64,000 bases of DNA from Pseudorasbora parva (lineage: Eukaryota; Chordata; Actinopteri; Cypriniformes; Gobionidae), in assembly GCF_024679245.1 (NCBI RefSeq), contig NC_090188.1, positions 37,230,992 through 37,294,991 on the forward strand. Direction: 5' to 3'. Position numbers and translations under genes: made by a program. Below the pieces are notes generated by a model. That model worked only from the letters and a program-made list of their open reading frames with translations. It ran no database searches and was not told where the DNA came from. Positions 26,839-38,693 of the stretch are shown here, piece after piece; positions within the stretch are counted from its first letter, which is position 1; each line of letters begins with the position of its first letter.

Positions 26839-27275
26839 TTAAAGCTACACTGTGTGATATTTTCCCCCATCTAGCGGTGTAAAGGTATATGACCATCCAG
26901 TGAATATTAGTTTCTTTTCCTCTATATTCCGATTTCGTTTTAACTCCTACGGTGGCTGATTTAGTCCAAGATTAACATGGCAATCCCCCTCTTCGCATTC
27001 GACACGGTGCCATCGAGTGTTAAAACGCGAAAGGCGAAGCTTGAATTTACGGGTATGTCCCTCTTTGGCTAATGTACTTTCAAGATGGAGGGGCAACATG
27101 GCGAGCGGCATTCGAACCCCTCACCCGTATGTATTTTCAATGGCATATTATAAACTTACGAGAATATTTTATTACTTGAAAGAAGTAAATATACATTAAT
27201 GAGCACATATATTTTTGAAAGAACTAAGTGTTTTTAGCTAAGAATAAACTAAAAAACTTACACAGTGTAGATTTA
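26839..27275 (+). mobile_element. TTAA-flanked MITE, copy 1
   Basis: TTAAAGCTACACTGTGTGAT at the left and TTACACAGTGTAGATTTAA at the right form inverted ends with TTAA on both sides. It is closely similar, in opposite orientation, to 33251-33684 in spred2 intron 5. The 60-codon frame inside is not supported as a gene. Confidence 0.9.
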
Positions 27276-28475
27276 AGTTTTAGTTGCATAGCATCAGTTG
27301 ATTTCACCGATAATTTTTTTTTAAATCAACATTTAGAAAATATCGCAAAAGTTTAGCACAAATCTGTAATGAAAACCTCTCTCACTGTACGACGGGGACA
27401 ACCGTTTAGGAGACATGACCTCAGAAATAGCCACGATCGATCATCTTTCGGCCGGGACAGCCCAAAATGCTACAATGTGTACTGGGTGTAAATCATCACA
27501 TTTGAATTTTTTAAGCCGAACAATCTCTCGGTAGACTTGGCAAACAGCACAAATGTAGGGCGATTACTGGTTTCTTTCATTTTTATTGGGATCTATGACA
27601 AACATGTAGAACTGACATGTAGAACTGCCAGGCCGCCATGTAGTTCTGATATGATCAACTGGTATTTACAAAGTACTTTCTTTATTCCCCATCTTTTCCT
27701 AAAAGCAGGAGCTACATTGATCATACATGTTAGAAACGATTAAAAAAAAATAGAAATAAAAATGTACATCATACACTTGATATAGATTTTTTTGCTTTTT
27801 ACAGAGGTAAAAATTGGGATTGTAAAAAACAAAACTAATCAATACAATAGGTTTTATTTCATTTTCTTTTCTCTTTTTTAGTATACAAGGAGATAGATTA
27901 ACATGATGCTTCAGGCACTTTTTAACAGGTAAATGTGTGTGGTAGCTAGACGTTGCACCAGGACAGACGCTCAAACAGAATGCTTTTGGTTAACGTTCCA
28001 TTACCACAGATAGAAAAATAAAACGCAGCTCTTCTCTAAGCTCGGATGACAGCGGTATTGCAGAAGCTGACATATTCAGATACAGAAAGGACATGTGGTG
28101 AATGAAGGACACAGTGACTGCGTGAGGACTCCAGTGAACCGACAGGGGGCTTCTTCTCATTCCCCAAAAACCACACCGCGCGACCCCCACTCTTAAAAAT
28201 AAAGGCTTTTAGAAAAGCTCCAAAAGTCTGGGAACACACTGAATGTGATGCTTTTTCATTTAAACAAGGTTTTAGCTATTTTGGAAAATGAAAACAATAG
28301 GTACATGACGTTTCAATTAAACTTTCCACTTATTCTTATATTATAATTTGATTAGTAATGAAATGTTATATTCTCATAGAAAAATGCTAAATTGAAGCAT
28401 TTTAGCTTTTGGAGCCCACTGTATGCACGTTTAAGAACACAAAACTGCTTCATTTTAACCTGAGGATACACAGAC
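27276..28475. other. Intergenic, no gene recognised
   Basis: 27600-27640 has a tandem duplication of CATGTAGAACTG. 27890-28200 is GC-balanced and repeat-free. Nothing codes convincingly. Confidence 0.4.
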
Positions 28476-29601
28476 TATGTTCGGAATGGAATACTAGCAT
28501 ACTAATACTTTGCTGTATACAATATCATTTTAAAAAAAATAGTGAAAAAGCATGCATTATTCCACAGTAAACACATTATTGCCACATGATCACATCACGT
28601 TTAAGTCGGCAAATAATAATGCACTTTGATCCAGCAAATATTACTACATTTAAACCAAATTGAATCCAATTTTGTATAAAAATGTATTTACTTTCGACAG
28701 TCCAATCAAGATTTTCTAGACCTGTTCACAATAGGATGATAACAATCTAACGTTTTAATAATTGTTCTGATTTTATGAGAATTAAGAGCAACTGTCAGGT
28801 CCCGAAAGTAAAAACTCCATTCATTTTCTCCATAGGGAAATTGATTTTGAACGATAAATTATAAATCTTTAAACACAGACAGGTGGCTAAGGGATGGTGT
28901 TTGCTCCTGCTAAAGCGTCAGCCCGCATTATTTTATAAAACAGTTCATATGTTTAAATAATCGAGTTTAACAGCGGAATGAAAACCTACATTGGTGAAAA
29001 ACAACATTACCCATGATGCCGTACAGAAAATTCCACCAATCAGAGAGTCGAAAGAAGCAAGACGCACCAAGAGCTCTTTATCAACATTTGTAAATGAGTA
29101 GTTTTATATTTCTCAGTCGCTTTTAATTCAAATACGCTGTTTGCAGTGTTTCATGCGATTGTAGTTCTTCTCCTAATCCTTTTTTTTGTTGTGTTGTGAT
29201 TCACCTCATAGCTGGTTGGCTTGGTTCATGGCTTATAACGCTTTAACAAAGACTTTTTTGAAATCCCTATGGGAGAAATGAATGAAAAAGAACCAGCGCA
29301 GCTGAAAAACTGTCCACGCCAACACTACAATGCTAACAACACAGGAGGAGCAACGTTATGCCAGCCAATCAGAATACACCAAGTCAGTTGGTGTGGACAC
29401 TAAAAGTCATTTTATATTATAGCTATCGTTCTTGTTGTGAACAGGCCTTATTCCCATTTCATCCATCAGAGTGAAAATGGAAGGTTAATATCATCTGCAG
29501 TGCATTGTGGGATATAGTAGTCTATGCATACACATAAAACCACACAAAACAAGAAAAGAAGTACTGCAGCAATAGTAATAGTAGTATGCTATTCCGAACC
29601 A
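28476..29601. mobile_element. DNA transposon U, ends TGTTCGGAATGGAATACTAG
   Basis: ATGTTCGGAATGGAATACTA at the left is mirrored by TAGTATGCTATTCCGAACC at the right. Family T is inserted inside it. There is no transposase. Confidence 0.75.
28719..29449. mobile_element. DNA transposon T, nested in U
   Basis: CCTGTTCACAATAGGATGAT AAC at the left and GCTATCGTTCTTGTTGTGAA CAGG at the right are imperfect inverted ends. A solo end occurs at 24519. It has no transposase. Confidence 0.7.
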
Positions 29602-30801
29602 ATCTTTGAGCCAATGGTGTGACATCAAGAACTATTATGACGAGAAAGAAAATTGCTCTTGTTGAGAAGAGGTTCTTCACCGAACCATTAAAGAACCTTT
29701 ATTTTTAAGAGCACATTGTGATTTGAGAACACGCCACCATTGAGAACATGGTTTTGAGGCTGAACGTTTATATAACATGAAGCATTTGACGCACATATAC
29801 TGTACATTCTTCGACTGCTTACACACAGTTTGAATATCAATGAGAGCAATGCTCCGTCGGTTGATGATTTATCAGACAAAGCATAAACGGGAAGGTGACT
29901 GGGTAACCACGAGGTCCTTCACAGGGGCGGGTGAGGTGATGAGACGGACTCCACACACACGAGCCGCCTCACGGATTGTACCATGCCATTTGACTCCCGC
30001 AATAACCGGAGCACATTTTTTTATTCAACAGAAAGGCCTATCTATTGGGGTGTTATTTAATCTTTTGTTATATATAATAGAAAAATATCCATTCACTATT
30101 TTCTCTTCTTTGAGGAACCACTGTCCTCTCAAAAGTTCTTTGAGACAAAATTAAGGCGTCAAGTTATTGTCATGAAGAAACTGGAGAACGGTTTGGCAAA
30201 TGTCCCTCTATAAAGCACCCTAAAAAAATCAAGCTTATTTTTCTGTTTCCGTTCGTTTTTCTTAGAGAAAAGGACTGGACCTGGAAACATCTTTGCGACA
30301 ACAATTCATTCTCTTTGAGACAAATTATGAACCATCTGTCAGTAAGGGAAAAAAGACAGCGGTTTAGTATTTTCCTTCTGTAGAATATCTGAAATCAAAG
30401 AGCAAAAAAATCACTTTATTAATTGAAATTTTTATCTTTTACTTCAGTAAAATATCTAAACAGTCCTAAAACAATTTACACAAGAAGCAAAACTGCATAA
30501 AAAATGTAATCTTCTGCCTTTCATAGTGTACTCCTTTGGCCATGAGCGTGGAAAGACACGTTCAGCATGTGAGTGCCTAGTGGACTTTTTGTAAGCGCTC
30601 AAGTCATTGGCCTTATTTCGTATTGACTTGTCTTCCATTATTTTTCTCATCCCATTGGCAAACTGTTTTTCCCCCTTGTTTTAAGGATAAATCTAATACA
30701 ATTGTGTGAGGTTTATTTTTTAAATCAATAGAAAATTATAATACATTAATTTAAAAAAAGCTAAAACCCAACCAGATTCAGATATATTCTTCAAAAAAGC
30801 C
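29602..30801. other. Intergenic, possibly distal spred2 3' flank
   Basis: 29674-29712 is a fragment of repeat S (GAACCATTAAAGAACCTTTA TTTTTAAGAGCA). The remainder shows no gene. Confidence 0.4.
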
Positions 30802-30810
30802 TTATTTTGC

Positions 30811-31154
30811 TAGATTGCCTGATCTGCCGGCGATTTGATTTCGCCCGGCAACTCAGTCTGGAAACCCGTACATTCATTTGTACACACACTTTTGTAGGAA
30901 CCAATCGCAGACTGGCTTATCCACCTGGCACGCTATTGGTGGGTTTAACACAATGACGGATAGAGAAGCGATGGGCCGTTGCCCGTTGATCACGCCTCTT
31001 GTGGTCTGATTGGTTGAAGGACTATCCAATTGCCTACAGAGTCATTTGAATAATGCTCGTTTATCACTCCTCGTGTGCAGTAGAAAATACAGAGCAGACT
31101 CCCCAGACCAATGTTCAATCTTAAATTGAGCTTGGTCTGGTGAAAGCCAGACAA
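30811..31154. mobile_element. TAGCCTG-like transposon with 9-bp TSD
   Basis: It starts TAGATTGCCTGATCTGCC and ends GTGAAAGCCAGACAA. It is flanked by TTATTTTGC (30802-30810) and TTATTTTAC (31155-31163), an 8-of-9 match. The 344-bp interior contains GGTCTGATTGGTTGAAGGAC. It lies just beyond the probable spred2 3' UTR. Confidence 0.75.
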
Positions 31155-31163
31155 TTATTTTAC

Positions 31164-32253
31164 ACAATTTTGCTTCTCAAGTAAATCAAGTAATTTGTTA
31201 TGAGGATATTTAGATGATCAAGACAAAAATTTGTGATTAAAAGAATGATTTTTTTGCTTTTTTAAGTGACGTGGGCTCTCTAGAGACTCCTCTTTCCCAT
31301 CGCGGTTGTGCTTTTTCACCCACGGACTGATAACTTCTCTCTATTTATTTACTTATTCTCCCTTTGGCTGGTGATTCAATTGACCGCAAAAAATAAATAT
31401 GACAAAAATAATCTTTGGATATTAAATACGCATCAACTCAAAAGCCACCCTCGCATCCGAAACAAGTCAACTCTATACGGAAAATGTCTGTTGTCCGAAG
31501 CACAGCTGTTGCTGTCGAAGGTGATTACAATAATTCAATTTGAAACATATACATATGAGTATACAGTATTTACATATACTCTGGATGCAGCTTATGTAAA
31601 TTTGGCTTAAATATAATAACAACAATACTATGCTGTGATACAATGTTATCATTCCTTTACAACACGCACGCAGGCATCGACACGCGCTCTCCCACAAACG
31701 CACTACAAATGGACGCTTCCAACTACAGGTTTAGTGTCTCGAGCTAATCTCATTGTTATTGTTCAGAATGGTTAAAGGGCTTGGGATACAAATGCCAGTT
31801 TGTGTAAGGAGCTGTTTAGGAAGAGTAAACGGCTAATTCCTCCTTTTGCTGGCCACGAACGCAAAACCGAAACAAGCTATTCAAGTTCTTAAAAAGTCAA
31901 ATCAGTGTAAAAAATATAAAGTACCTGCATAAGTAATGCATGACGTGACGGCTCCAGGAGCCACCTGACAAAAGAGCCATTTCTTTCACAAGGAACTGAG
32001 AGAAACATCCACAACAAAAAGGAAAGAAAAGAACATATACATATATATATTCATATTTATAAAATCAAACCAAAAGGGAAGAGAATGTTTTTCAAGCCAG
32101 TTAAATGCACCAATTGTTTTCTGGAACCAGACCGCGAAGTAAAAGACAGTAAAAGCTCCAACCGGGCCGTGTCGGTTTTGTCCGCTCCTGCCCTCCTCAG
32201 TGCTAGCGTTCCGAGGGGTGTGTTTAGGGATGGTTTCGGGACGGGCAGGGGGT
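31164..32253 (-). other. spred2: Probable spred2 3' UTR
   Basis: This is transcript-side sequence directly downstream of the spred2 stop with no repeat insertion before a transposon at 31154. On the minus strand an AATAAA lies at about 31343-31348; further ones lie near 30711 and 30415. Family members have 3' UTRs of 1-3 kb, so the end could be at any of these. The extent is inferred. Confidence 0.4.
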
Positions 32254-32913
32254 TCAGCCAGCGGCCTTGTGCTTTCCTCCGCAGCATCCGCAGGCCACGC
32301 CGCAGCGGTGGCACACGTGAAGCGGCGGATAGCAGCACAGACAGGGCGCCAGCACCGACAGACCCAGCAGGGCCGTCCAGCGGAGGCAGAAACGTTCCTC
32401 GCCGGTGTCGCACGAGCACGGGTCCGAGTAGTCACCCTCCGGGTCGGACATGCAGTGGTACAGCATGCTGTCGGCACACCACATGAAGCTGACGCGGTGG
32501 ATGCAGGTTCGAATGGGGTCGGGTGCGTCGTGGCACTGCCCGCGCCGGTTCTCCTCGTGGTTGAACATGTCCCGGCAGTAGGTGCAGCGCGATCGCTCTC
32601 CGTCCTCTTTCCTCCGCTTACCCTTGAGCTTGAACGCCCGAGGCTGGGTGGCCACCGCTTCGCCGCCGCCGCAGTGGCTCTTGAGGTCGCACTGGCTGAA
32701 GTCGGAGCTGGGCACGTAGGGGTAGTTGTAGTCGTGCTTCAAGGGTTCACTCTTAGCGATGTGAACGTAAGAGTCCGAGTCCTCGGGCTGGATGAACTTG
32801 TCCGGCACGGAGGCGTATCGGTAGTCCTCGTAGCCTGTGATCAGCCAGCGCTCCCGGGGGTTGATTCGGACGATCTCCTCATCCTCAAAGGGGAAGGGGT
32901 TCCTGGAGAACTT
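32254..32913 (-). CDS. spred2: spred2 coding exon 6: KIT-binding region and Sprouty domain
   Basis: The last exon has 660 bases: 219 codons and a TGA stop. The acceptor is TTGCCTTTTAG/AAG. It opens with FSRNPFPFEDEEIVRINPRE and TGYEDYRYA (KIT-binding region), then SDSYVHIAKSE and KHDYNYPYV. After the basic hinge KGKRRKEDGERSRC comes the cysteine-rich Sprouty domain with CRDMFNHEENRRG, CADSMLYHCMSDPEGDY and the CCGGKHKAAG terminus. The Sprouty domain anchors the protein at membranes (palmitoylation in the family) and is needed for Raf inhibition. It is GC-rich compared with its surroundings, as expected for a constrained last exon. All expected cysteines that I could compare are present. The long opposite-strand frame here is a shadow. 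Confidence 0.97.
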   Translation of the reverse strand, partial: KFSRNPFPFEDEEIVRINPRERWLITGYEDYRYASVPDKFIQPEDSDSYVHIAKSEPLKHDYNYPYVPSSDFSQCDLKSHCGGGEAVATQPRAFKLKGKRRKEDGERSRCTYCRDMFNHEENRRGQCHDAPDPIRTCIHRVSFMWCADSMLYHCMSDPEGDYSDPCSCDTGEERFCLRWTALLGLSVLAPCLCCYPPLHVCHRCGVACGCCGGKHKAAG

Positions 32914-33750
32914 CTAAAAGGCAAGAAGAATACAAACGCATAAAAGTGTGCCCCATGATCATAGATAGCTATTGCATATTAGATAGATATTACTTTATCT
33001 GATTTAGTAATATCATTCAAATATTGATAATATTTAAATGTCAATTATTTTTGTGTTTCAATTCTTTAAGAGCATTTTTTGCTGTGTTTTTGAAATAGAA
33101 ATATTTTGTGACAATATTAATGCATTAATTATTAAATTATTAATTAAGCTAAAGTTATAAATTTAAAAAAACTAACAAAATAACAGGAAACTTTTGAACG
33201 GCAATGTATTTTCTGAATTTACTAGTCTCCCAGCTCTAGATGACGTATTATTAAAGCTACACTGTGTAAGTTTTTTAGTTTATTCTTAGCTAAAACACTT
33301 AGTTCTTTCAAAAATATATGTGCTCATTAATGTATATTTACTTCTTTCAAGTAATAAAGTATTCTTGTAAGTTTATAATATGCCCGTAAAAATACATACG
33401 GGTGAGGGGTTCGAATGCCGGTCGCCATGTTGCCCCTCCATCTTGAAAGTACATTAGCCAAAGAGGGACATACCCGTAAATTCAAGCTTCGCTTTTTGCG
33501 TTTTAACACTCGATGGCACTCATTGACGAGGTCGAACTGGAAGCCATGTTAATCTTGGACTAAATTGGCCACCGTAGGAGTTAAAAAGAAATTGTAATTG
33601 AGAGGAACAGAAACTATTATTCACTGGATGGTCATATACCTTTACACCGCTAGATGGGGGAAAATATCACACAGTGTAGCTTTAATATTCATTCTTTCAT
33701 GCAAATATATACTAGGCTCCAGTTTCTCGATATGATTCAAGGTGACGCAC
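32914..33750 (-). other. spred2: spred2 intron 5, containing a TTAA-flanked MITE
   Basis: The 837-bp intron has GTGCGT at the 5' end and CTTTTAG at the 3' end. More than half of it is one transposon copy (33251-33684). 32940-33250 is AT-rich and featureless. Confidence 0.9.
33251..33684 (-). mobile_element. TTAA-flanked MITE, copy 2 (in spred2 intron 5)
   Basis: TTAAAGCTACACTGTGTAAG and ATCACACAGTGTAGCTTTAA are near-perfect inverted ends with TTAA on each side. It is in opposite orientation to copy 1 at 26839-27275. Confidence 0.92.
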
Positions 33751-33891
33751 CTGATCCAAGCTGTAGCGCTCAGGCGGTCGGTACTGCAGGATGCAGCGAT
33801 GCGGGTGAGGCTCGTAGAAGGTGGAGGTGGCCACTAGTTGTGTAGCATGCTCCTTCTTCTGAGATGAGTTTGAGGAGCTGTCGGTGGCAGT
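33751..33891 (-). CDS. spred2: spred2 coding exon 5: variable linker
   Basis: The exon has 141 bases, 47 codons, phase 0 at both ends. The acceptor is ...TTCTTCAG/ACT and the donor is GATCAG/GTGCGT. It begins TATDSSSNSSQKKE, close to mammalian SPRED2, then diverges through STFYEPHPHRCILQ and ends ERYSLDQ, matching the YHLDQ-type end of the mammalian exon. The linker is predicted to be disordered and is the least conserved part of the protein. Confidence 0.94.
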
Positions 33892-36800
33892 CTGAAGAAC
33901 AAAGGGAAAAGAAAAGACAAACTCAGTCACAAACAACCTGCAGACATTTGAAAAACGAAAGCCGTCCTTTCCTGAGAAACATCAGGATGAAAAAACAAGA
34001 GCTGAACACACTACAAGTACTGTCCAGGAAACCGCGGGCAGTCTTGTCAAAAAGACGAGACGGGAATCCCGATCACAGACAGGTGTTTTACAGAGTAAAT
34101 GCACTTTTCCATGACGTCATGGGCAAGCGCCATTGATTTACAGCTAAACATTAATACACCACACTCATATAGTGCACATAAACACACACGTCAGTGCAGT
34201 CAATCCGACGTGACGTGGCTCAACTTCAGTGTGCAATTAAACAAAAAACTCAGGCCTCAGGCCGCAGGATCTGTAAAAACCTCTGAAGTCTCCCTGTTAT
34301 TAGAGGAACTCAAAATGATTCCAGCATGCTGGGATATAGGCCATCACACACAAAACCAACAGCTCCGGTCCGTAACATCACCAGAGAGACCTACAGAACA
34401 CCTCAATGCTTGTTCTATGAACCAAAATCAAGACTTTCTCTTCCTGCTGAGGTAAAAAAAGTCCTTCTGACGTGTACCACTGTTTTTAATGTACAATATA
34501 TTTTGTACTATAATGTAGCTAGGAACATCTAGCTATGAAAAATGAGTGGTCGAGTAGAAGGAAAAGGAGTGTAGATTTGCTCTGTCATTGCCAGGTTGGA
34601 GTGAAACTGAGACTCTGAAGCAGCCTGTCAGAAGAGGTCAATGGAAACGGCCACACGTCTTCTTCAAACGTACGAACAGAAATGCAGCGCTCTGTCTGGA
34701 TGAGCTCCAGTGTAAACTTTCCAGCCTGGTCGTTAAACACAAAACATTAGAATGGTGCAGACAGACAGCTGCCTGCGGAGGTGGACCGAACAGACAGACA
34801 GAACGACAGACAGACAGACAGGCAGGGCGGATGGGAAGTGATTAGTGGCTGAGAGTCTGGACGTGATCCTTCCTTTGGCTGAACCGGATGCCTTCAACAA
34901 CCACCTGCCAGGTGGAGTGCGAGCATGCACACACACACACACTTTGGGCTTTAAAAAGATGTATGTGGTTAGAAGAACATATGTCAAAAACTTATTGGCA
35001 TAGTGAGAAACCAACTGAAAAAAACCCTACATTGTTTTTGTTTTGTTTTTTTGCTGTTAGTTTTGAGAAGCTAGCGTACAAAATTCACTTTTAGCAGATT
35101 AACAATTTTCAAATACTGGAAAGTCTGGAACAAATATGTGCACAAAACCAGTCATAAGTCGAGTGAGTATATTTGTGCAATAATATTGATGTTTCTTTTA
35201 TGATAAAAATTATCAACCCATCAATTGTTGTCCTATCCTAACAAACCATACATCAATGGAAAGCTTATTTACTCAATATATTTTTAACCCTTTATCTTGG
35301 ATGTATAAAGTCTCTAATAAAAAGTGAAGAGTTCGTCTGAACATTTTTTATCAGGCTCCTATGTTTAGGTTCAGTAATTTCACTTGAATGGCAATGAAAA
35401 TGTTATAGGTTATTATTGAAATGCCTTATTTTCAAAAATGTTACTGTAGCCATTTTGTTGGTATTTAACACATTTAACAGTGTTTTGCTGCAAAGTCCAT
35501 GTGTGCTTTTTTACCTCTTTGGACAACACAACATAGTAAACAGTTAAAAAATCATTAAAGATGCATTGCAAATGAAGAAAGCACAATTCAAAATGTAACG
35601 ATGAAGAAACTGATCCACACAGTAGGGGAAGCTGTGATTCAAATGCTGAGATCTTTTCGGTTCTACAGAAGCACAAGGAACACTGCTGTGTTTACTTGCT
35701 ACTCGTGAAATCATGTCATTGCCACTGTAACAATGGACAAAACATGATAAAATCTTGCGCCGTGGCAATTAAAAGTCGGCTCATATGCACGCCGTCATTC
35801 AAGAATGAGGACGATATCTGTGGCGACCCCTGACGGGAGTAGCTGAAGGTGAATTTTTTTTATTTTTTTTTATTTCATATTAAATATGGCAAAAACAATA
35901 TAAGAATGATAAGCAAATAAGCAAACAAGTATGCACTGGGCTCCCCTAACAAGAGCAGCTGAAAGTGAGAGAGGTTTTATTTGATGTTATTTTGCATTCA
36001 TCAGTTTTTTAAACTGCTATGTAGGGGTGCAGAGACGCTGGAGCCCGTCCCAGCATCTCGGGCTGTAGGCAGGGAAACATCCTGGACAGATGGTAAGTCC
36101 ATCAAAGTGCGTTTATTTTATTTTAATGTCTTTTTAATGGGCTATGTTTAGTTTGTGTTTTGTAAAAACTTCTGGTTTTGACTAGCAAAAGCGGACTGCA
36201 CTCTTCGATGTCTACCTAAACTCTCTCTTTTTAGGAAATATGTCAACGCAGAAGTGAAAACCGTGTTCATCAAACCATTGGCGGGGTCTGTCGGATCACT
36301 GGGATCAGATGATGCCGTGCCACTCAAACTGAGTTTTTCCATGTTTGAGACTAAACTCCAGCTGTGCGAGAGAAACAAAGAGTCTCCGGTGGCTGGCCGT
36401 GCCCTTGCACTCCGGCCCAAGCTCTGTCTCTCTCTCTCGTTCTCTCTGTCCTAGTCCAGCCTGGCCGGGCCTTGATTTCCCCTTCGTGTTCATACAAAGA
36501 CCTCAGAACTGCTGGCCAAAAATAATACAGGCGTCCCTCAAATCACCGCCAAGAGAGCCTGAGCTGACATGATTTAAAAATACGTTTAGGAGGGTAGCTG
36601 GGGCTGGACTGCTGGAGATAATTAAAAATACAGACCCTTTCAGATGTTTACATTGCAGGTCTAAAAAACACTGCTCCAAAGAACTCAAGCAGTTTAATGC
36701 TGACTTAGATATAAAAATAGTGAGCTGCCTACTGCCTAAATAAGCAGCTGTCTTCTAAGGCAGCATCCTAACCTAGATGGAAGCTACACACTTGGGTATG

Positions 36801-38122
36801 CTCCACTTCCTCGTTCAGCTCGGTCATTACTTCACACAATTAAGTACAAGTCATTCAAAAAACACACTGTTGACCCTAAAAGTAGTCTACGTAGTGTTCC
36901 TTTTGTTTCTAACTCTTGTTTCTAGCAAGTACATTGGTCAATAAAATAAAATGGAATGCATTCAAATATTAGTTTTATTTAACATATTGGATTATTGGAT
37001 GTTTGCGTAATACTCTGACTTACAATTTATCTCTACATGAGGACGAGATTTGTCCGTCAATAAATGAGGAAAAATTAACTTTGAAAAAATATGTTTTGTT
37101 GTAAATTTAAAAGTAATGGGTTACTTTACTAGTTACTTGAAAAAGTAATCTGATTACTTATAATGCATTATGACCCCCAACAGTATGGTCATTTGAATAT
37201 ACTCCAGGGTTTCTAGAGATACAAAGTCATATGCTAATCGGTGAAGTAACTCTTTAATAGGCAACATAATCATGCAGCCTACCTTTTTGAACAGTTTTCA
37301 TGACAGAAATACGTTTAAAATGCTAAAATGCTGCCTAGATAGGACGTTCACAAGACTGATGTACAGATTTTGTAACAGAAACGAAGAACATAACAGAGAA
37401 CACAAAATGGCACACTAAACTAAATCACTAAACCCCACCACAAAATCAACCGTCTTATCGAAAAGCTCTAAAATTGTGGCGTAGCGCAGATAACAAGAGA
37501 GTTCAAAGGCACATGTGGCCCAACTCTGATTCAAAGGCATACCTTCCCAGCAGCAGAGCCGATGCCGGGCCATTAATGACGCGCAATCAGTGGCACAGCG
37601 GGGGAGGGCGGAAAGATAATGAGGGGGGGACTGAAGTCTTTTGGGTAATTTCACAAATGGGCCCTCCTTCATTAAGTCTGAGGCTGGCCACCCTATGGCA
37701 CGAAACCACACTAGACCAATCCAAACTGGGCTGGCAGAACAGTCTGAGCAGTAAACTGGCTATAACCGGACATACCTTAATGTGGCCCCATAGGATTTAC
37801 TAAGAAAGAAGTAGCATGAAGAGCACAAAAATAGAAGCAGAGGTCACAAACAGGACCATACATAGACCAAAGCTGAGTGCAGGGGTCAGAAAAAGTAATG
37901 TAAGCCTTAAAAAACATATGGGATGGACTGATTTCTACATAAGCAACAACAAAGGCAGAATTTGGATTGCGACAGTTATTGACAAAAGCAATCTTTGTTG
38001 TGAGGTTATTTGGGCGTTGCAAGATGGTTGCTTATGTGTTCCGAATGTTTTTAGTATACTTTTAGTATAGGTTATTATAGGGTTTTCTGGGTCGTTGTGA
38101 GCCCTCTCTCAAATGTCTAAGA

Positions 38123-38312
38123 CAGGGGTGCCCGATTCTGTTCCTGGAGATCCTTGCAGAGTTTAGATCCAACCCTGATCCAAGAAACCTGTGTGTAATT
38201 ATCAAGTGCTCCTGATCCAGATCTTAATAAGCTGGTTCAGTTGTGTTTGGTCGGGGTTGGAGCTGAACTTTGCAGGAAGGTAGATCTCCAGGAACAAGAT
38301 TGTGGACCCCTG
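38123..38312. mobile_element. hAT-type non-autonomous element with 8-bp TSD
   Basis: The ends are CAGGGGTGCCCG and GTGGACCCCTG, flanked by GTCTAAGA (38115-38122) and GTCTAATG (38313-38320), a 6-of-8 duplication. It is 190 bp long. CCTGGAGAT and ATCTCCAGG words form inner inverted repeats. Confidence 0.82.
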
Positions 38313-38317
38313 GTCTA

Positions 38318-38693
38318 ATGGCGCTTTTCCACTGCGACTCGGCTCGCTTCACTTTGGCTTTTCGACTACAGTTTAGTAACACTTGGGTGGGCTTAGAGAC
38401 TGATCGCTATAGTTGCGCTACCACCGGGACTATTGACCATGATACAGCCATTTCTTTTTTCAAGTTTCGTGCAACGGTCGTTTAAAAAAGTTGTGGGAAC
38501 AAATGATATGGCGGTGGCTGTTGCTGACTATTTAAATCTAGCAGGTTTGGTTGTCTTGTGTCACAAATCCAATGACGCTGGTAGTGATGATTCTCTCTGT
38601 ACCTGAGGTGGTTACTAAAAAAAATACCAGGTACTAGATTTCGAAGCCCAAAAGTGAGCTGTACCGAGCCGTACCATGCAGTGGAAAAGCAGC
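38318..38693. mobile_element. Harbinger-like non-autonomous element
   Basis: ATGGCGCTTTTCCACTGC at the left and GCAGTGGAAAAGCAGCA at the right are inverted ends. GACTCGGCTCG on the left and GTACCGAGCCGTACC on the right continue the similarity. It abuts the hAT element. The superfamily assignment is by recognition. Confidence 0.7.

Noticed and set aside
27017..27199. 60-codon frame that is also present at 33327-33509
   Set aside because: The two MITE copies are at least as similar in DNA as in the frame's protein (6 of 60 residues differ), so there is no sign of selection on the peptide.
32200..32943. 247-codon plus-strand frame opposite the spred2 last exon
   Set aside because: It is an antisense shadow of a GC-rich constrained exon; the minus strand has recognised KIT-binding and Sprouty motifs and correct splice sites.
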